Program-made: the position numbers and the translations under genes
Shown here: one piece after another, positions 6,398 through 7,573 of the stretch
Layout of the letters: each line of letters starts with the position of its first letter
Position numbering within the stretch: the stretch's first letter is position 1
The notes under the pieces: generated by a model
Seen by the model: only the letters and a program-made list of their open reading frames with translations
Databases searched by the model: none
What the model was told of the DNA's origin: nothing
Assembly: GCA_016880505.1 (NCBI GenBank)
Contig: JAEHDI010000296.1
Location: 1-7,573, forward strand
Direction of reading: 5' to 3'
Source of the DNA: Bryobacterales bacterium
GTDB lineage: Bacteria; Acidobacteriota; Terriglobia; Bryobacterales; Bryobacteraceae
Length of the DNA stretch: 7,573 nt

Positions 6398-7573
6398 TCA
6401 CGTCTCCGCCGCGGTAGTTCCAAGCCGCAGAACGGCGTCGCGCAGCTTTGCGTGGCGCTGCATCGTTCTCACATAAGTTGTCTCGTCGGGGGCTGACTTT
6501 GCACGGACGACATCCGACGCCCGGCGTTTCTCTTCCGCGCTCCAGCGGCCAAAATCTGGAATCAGCGGCAGGATCGAGGCGAGACCGCCCGTCGCTTCCT
6601 CCCTTCGCCGGCTCCTCTGCAATGCGAGGCCGATGTTCCGTACGCGGAAACGGTCCCACGCTCCCGTCTCAGCGCCCGGCATTTCGTAGATGACCGGCGC
6701 GGCGGCCAGCTGCCGGAGCGTTCGCGCAGGCGTCCGGTATCTCGGCGCCGCCGCGATTTTTCGCTCTTCCGCTTTCGCCACCTTCTCGATCGGCGCCTCG
6801 GTGGAGCGGAAGCCCAGCTTCCGGTAAAACCAGAACGCGCCCGACTCAATCGCCTCGTCGTTTTCGTCGCCGATCTGGTAGGGATCGACCGAGAAGCAGG
6901 TCACGCCGAGCATCTGCCGGAACAGCCGCAGCATTTGCCCGAAGAGCCACGCGGTTTCGCCTTCGCGGAAGGTGTAGTAGAGGTTGAAGCCCACCTCCAA
7001 TCGATCGAACAGCGTGAGGGTTTCGAAGTAGCCTGTGGGCACGCCGTTCTTGAACATCATGGCTGCGTGGTAGGCGCGTAACGGCAGCCGCCGCTCCGGC
7101 GGCACGCCACACACGTAGACGGCGACCCCGCGCCCTATGTTCACTTTACAGACTCTCTTCGGGTCCCCGTAGGTGAACCCATGCAGCTCGCGGTAGCGGA
7201 CCGCCGAAGTCCGGAGGGCCGTGTCGAGCACCGCCCGCCCGTGGGCTGGGGAAAGCCGCTCCAACGTTAGTGGCGGCCCATCGAGTTCCGCGGCCAGGGA
7301 CACGCCGCTTCGCCGAAGCAGAGGTTCATCGTGATAGAAGACCTCACTCGCCGGAAGCCGCGTCCTCGTCCTGGTCGCCTCCGAGTTGCCGAGATCCCAC
7401 CGCACGGCTAGATCGAGGCTTCGATACAGATCGGCCTTCTCCGGCCCCGTGGCAGGCAACGCGGCGATGCGGCGCAGCAGCCATCCGAGTTGGCGATCGC
7501 TGCCCCCTGCGGCATCCAGCCACGCCCGGTAGGGCACGTGCGCCTCGACCAGTGTGTCCTCCTCCACCAGTGG
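6398..7573 (-). CDS. Uncharacterised protein with GNAT-like middle region, 5' end probably outside window
   Basis: There are 391 codons in view and the frame stays open to the right edge. A GTG at 7567 could be a start, but nothing can be seen upstream to support it. I do not recognise the family. Residues below are counted from the first codon in view (7573). Residues 168-262 resemble a GNAT acyltransferase core: a strand with GYFETL (181-186), a strand GFNLYYTFR (195-203), a turn and long helix (204-222), a strand TCFSVDPY (225-232), then a helix ending in GAFWFYRKLGFRS (245-257), which resembles the common FYxKLGF signature of GNATs. The acetyl-CoA pyrophosphate loop (Q/R-x-x-G-x-G/A) is only roughly kept as REGETA (203-208). 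About 130 residues before and 130 after the core are unassigned; the tail is rich in Arg and Glu and probably helical. No signal peptide or membrane segment is seen in the visible part. It is convergent to the heme operon, so shared control is unlikely. Confidence 0.75.
   Translation of the reverse strand, partial: PLVEEDTLVEAHVPYRAWLDAAGGSDRQLGWLLRRIAALPATGPEKADLYRSLDLAVRWDLGNSEATRTRTRLPASEVFYHDEPLLRRSGVSLAAELDGPPLTLERLSPAHGRAVLDTALRTSAVRYRELHGFTYGDPKRVCKVNIGRGVAVYVCGVPPERRLPLRAYHAAMMFKNGVPTGYFETLTLFDRLEVGFNLYYTFREGETAWLFGQMLRLFRQMLGVTCFSVDPYQIGDENDEAIESGAFWFYRKLGFRSTEAPIEKVAKAEERKIAAAPRYRTPARTLRQLAAAPVIYEMPGAETGAWDRFRVRNIGLALQRSRRREEATGGLASILPLIPDFGRWSAEEKRRASDVVRAKSAPDETTYVRTMQRHAKLRDAVLRLGTTAAET

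Noticed and set aside
6087..6659. 190-residue minus-strand open frame over the end of cobA-hemD and the convergent gap
   Set aside because: It overlaps both flanking genes in the wrong frame and shows no domain.

Overview
The window is GC-rich and densely coded, and looks like ordinary bacterial chromosome. I see no transposase, integrase, phage gene, CRISPR array, rRNA or tRNA. The central block carries the C5 (glutamyl-tRNA) route to tetrapyrroles, and its SUMT (CobA) and uroporphyrinogen-III synthase (HemD) domains are fused in one protein. A HemX/CcsA-type membrane protein lies directly before hemA. This layout, with the codon use, would fit an acidobacterium or another deep-branching Gram-negative lineage. 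That placement is inference from gene style only and was not tested by any search.

Layout. Positions 1-901 (minus) hold the N-terminal 300 codons of a one-module Clp-type AAA+ ATPase that runs off the left edge. Upstream of it on the same strand is a short-chain dehydrogenase/reductase (968-1684). A divergent spacer of about 180 bp follows, with a candidate sigma-70-type -10 box and two short perfect palindromes. Four plus-strand genes then follow with almost no space between them: a HemX/CcsA-like membrane protein (1863-2687), hemA (2684-3949), hemC (3953-4876) and cobA-hemD (4873-6363). Two of the three junctions are ATGA stop/start overlaps and the third gap is 3 nt, so this is very probably one translationally coupled operon. 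A gene convergent to it (6398-7573, minus) runs off the right edge. It encodes an uncharacterised protein with a GNAT-like middle region.

How the genes work together. HemA reduces glutamyl-tRNA to glutamate-1-semialdehyde. HemL and HemB, not in this window, would carry the product to porphobilinogen. HemC polymerises porphobilinogen to hydroxymethylbilane. The HemD half of the fusion closes this to uroporphyrinogen III, and the SUMT half can methylate that to precorrin-2 for siroheme or cobalamin. The operon therefore holds both the entry step and the heme/siroheme/B12 branch point. By analogy with Bacillus HemX, the membrane protein may control HemA level or help cytochrome c maturation.

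The most interesting points are the Clp-type ATPase, which lacks a first AAA module but keeps a pore-loop tyrosine and an LGF tripeptide where ClpP-binding loops lie; the degenerate WWD-like motif of the HemX-like protein; and the GNAT-like orphan. I did not find convincing evidence of a wholly new multi-gene system.
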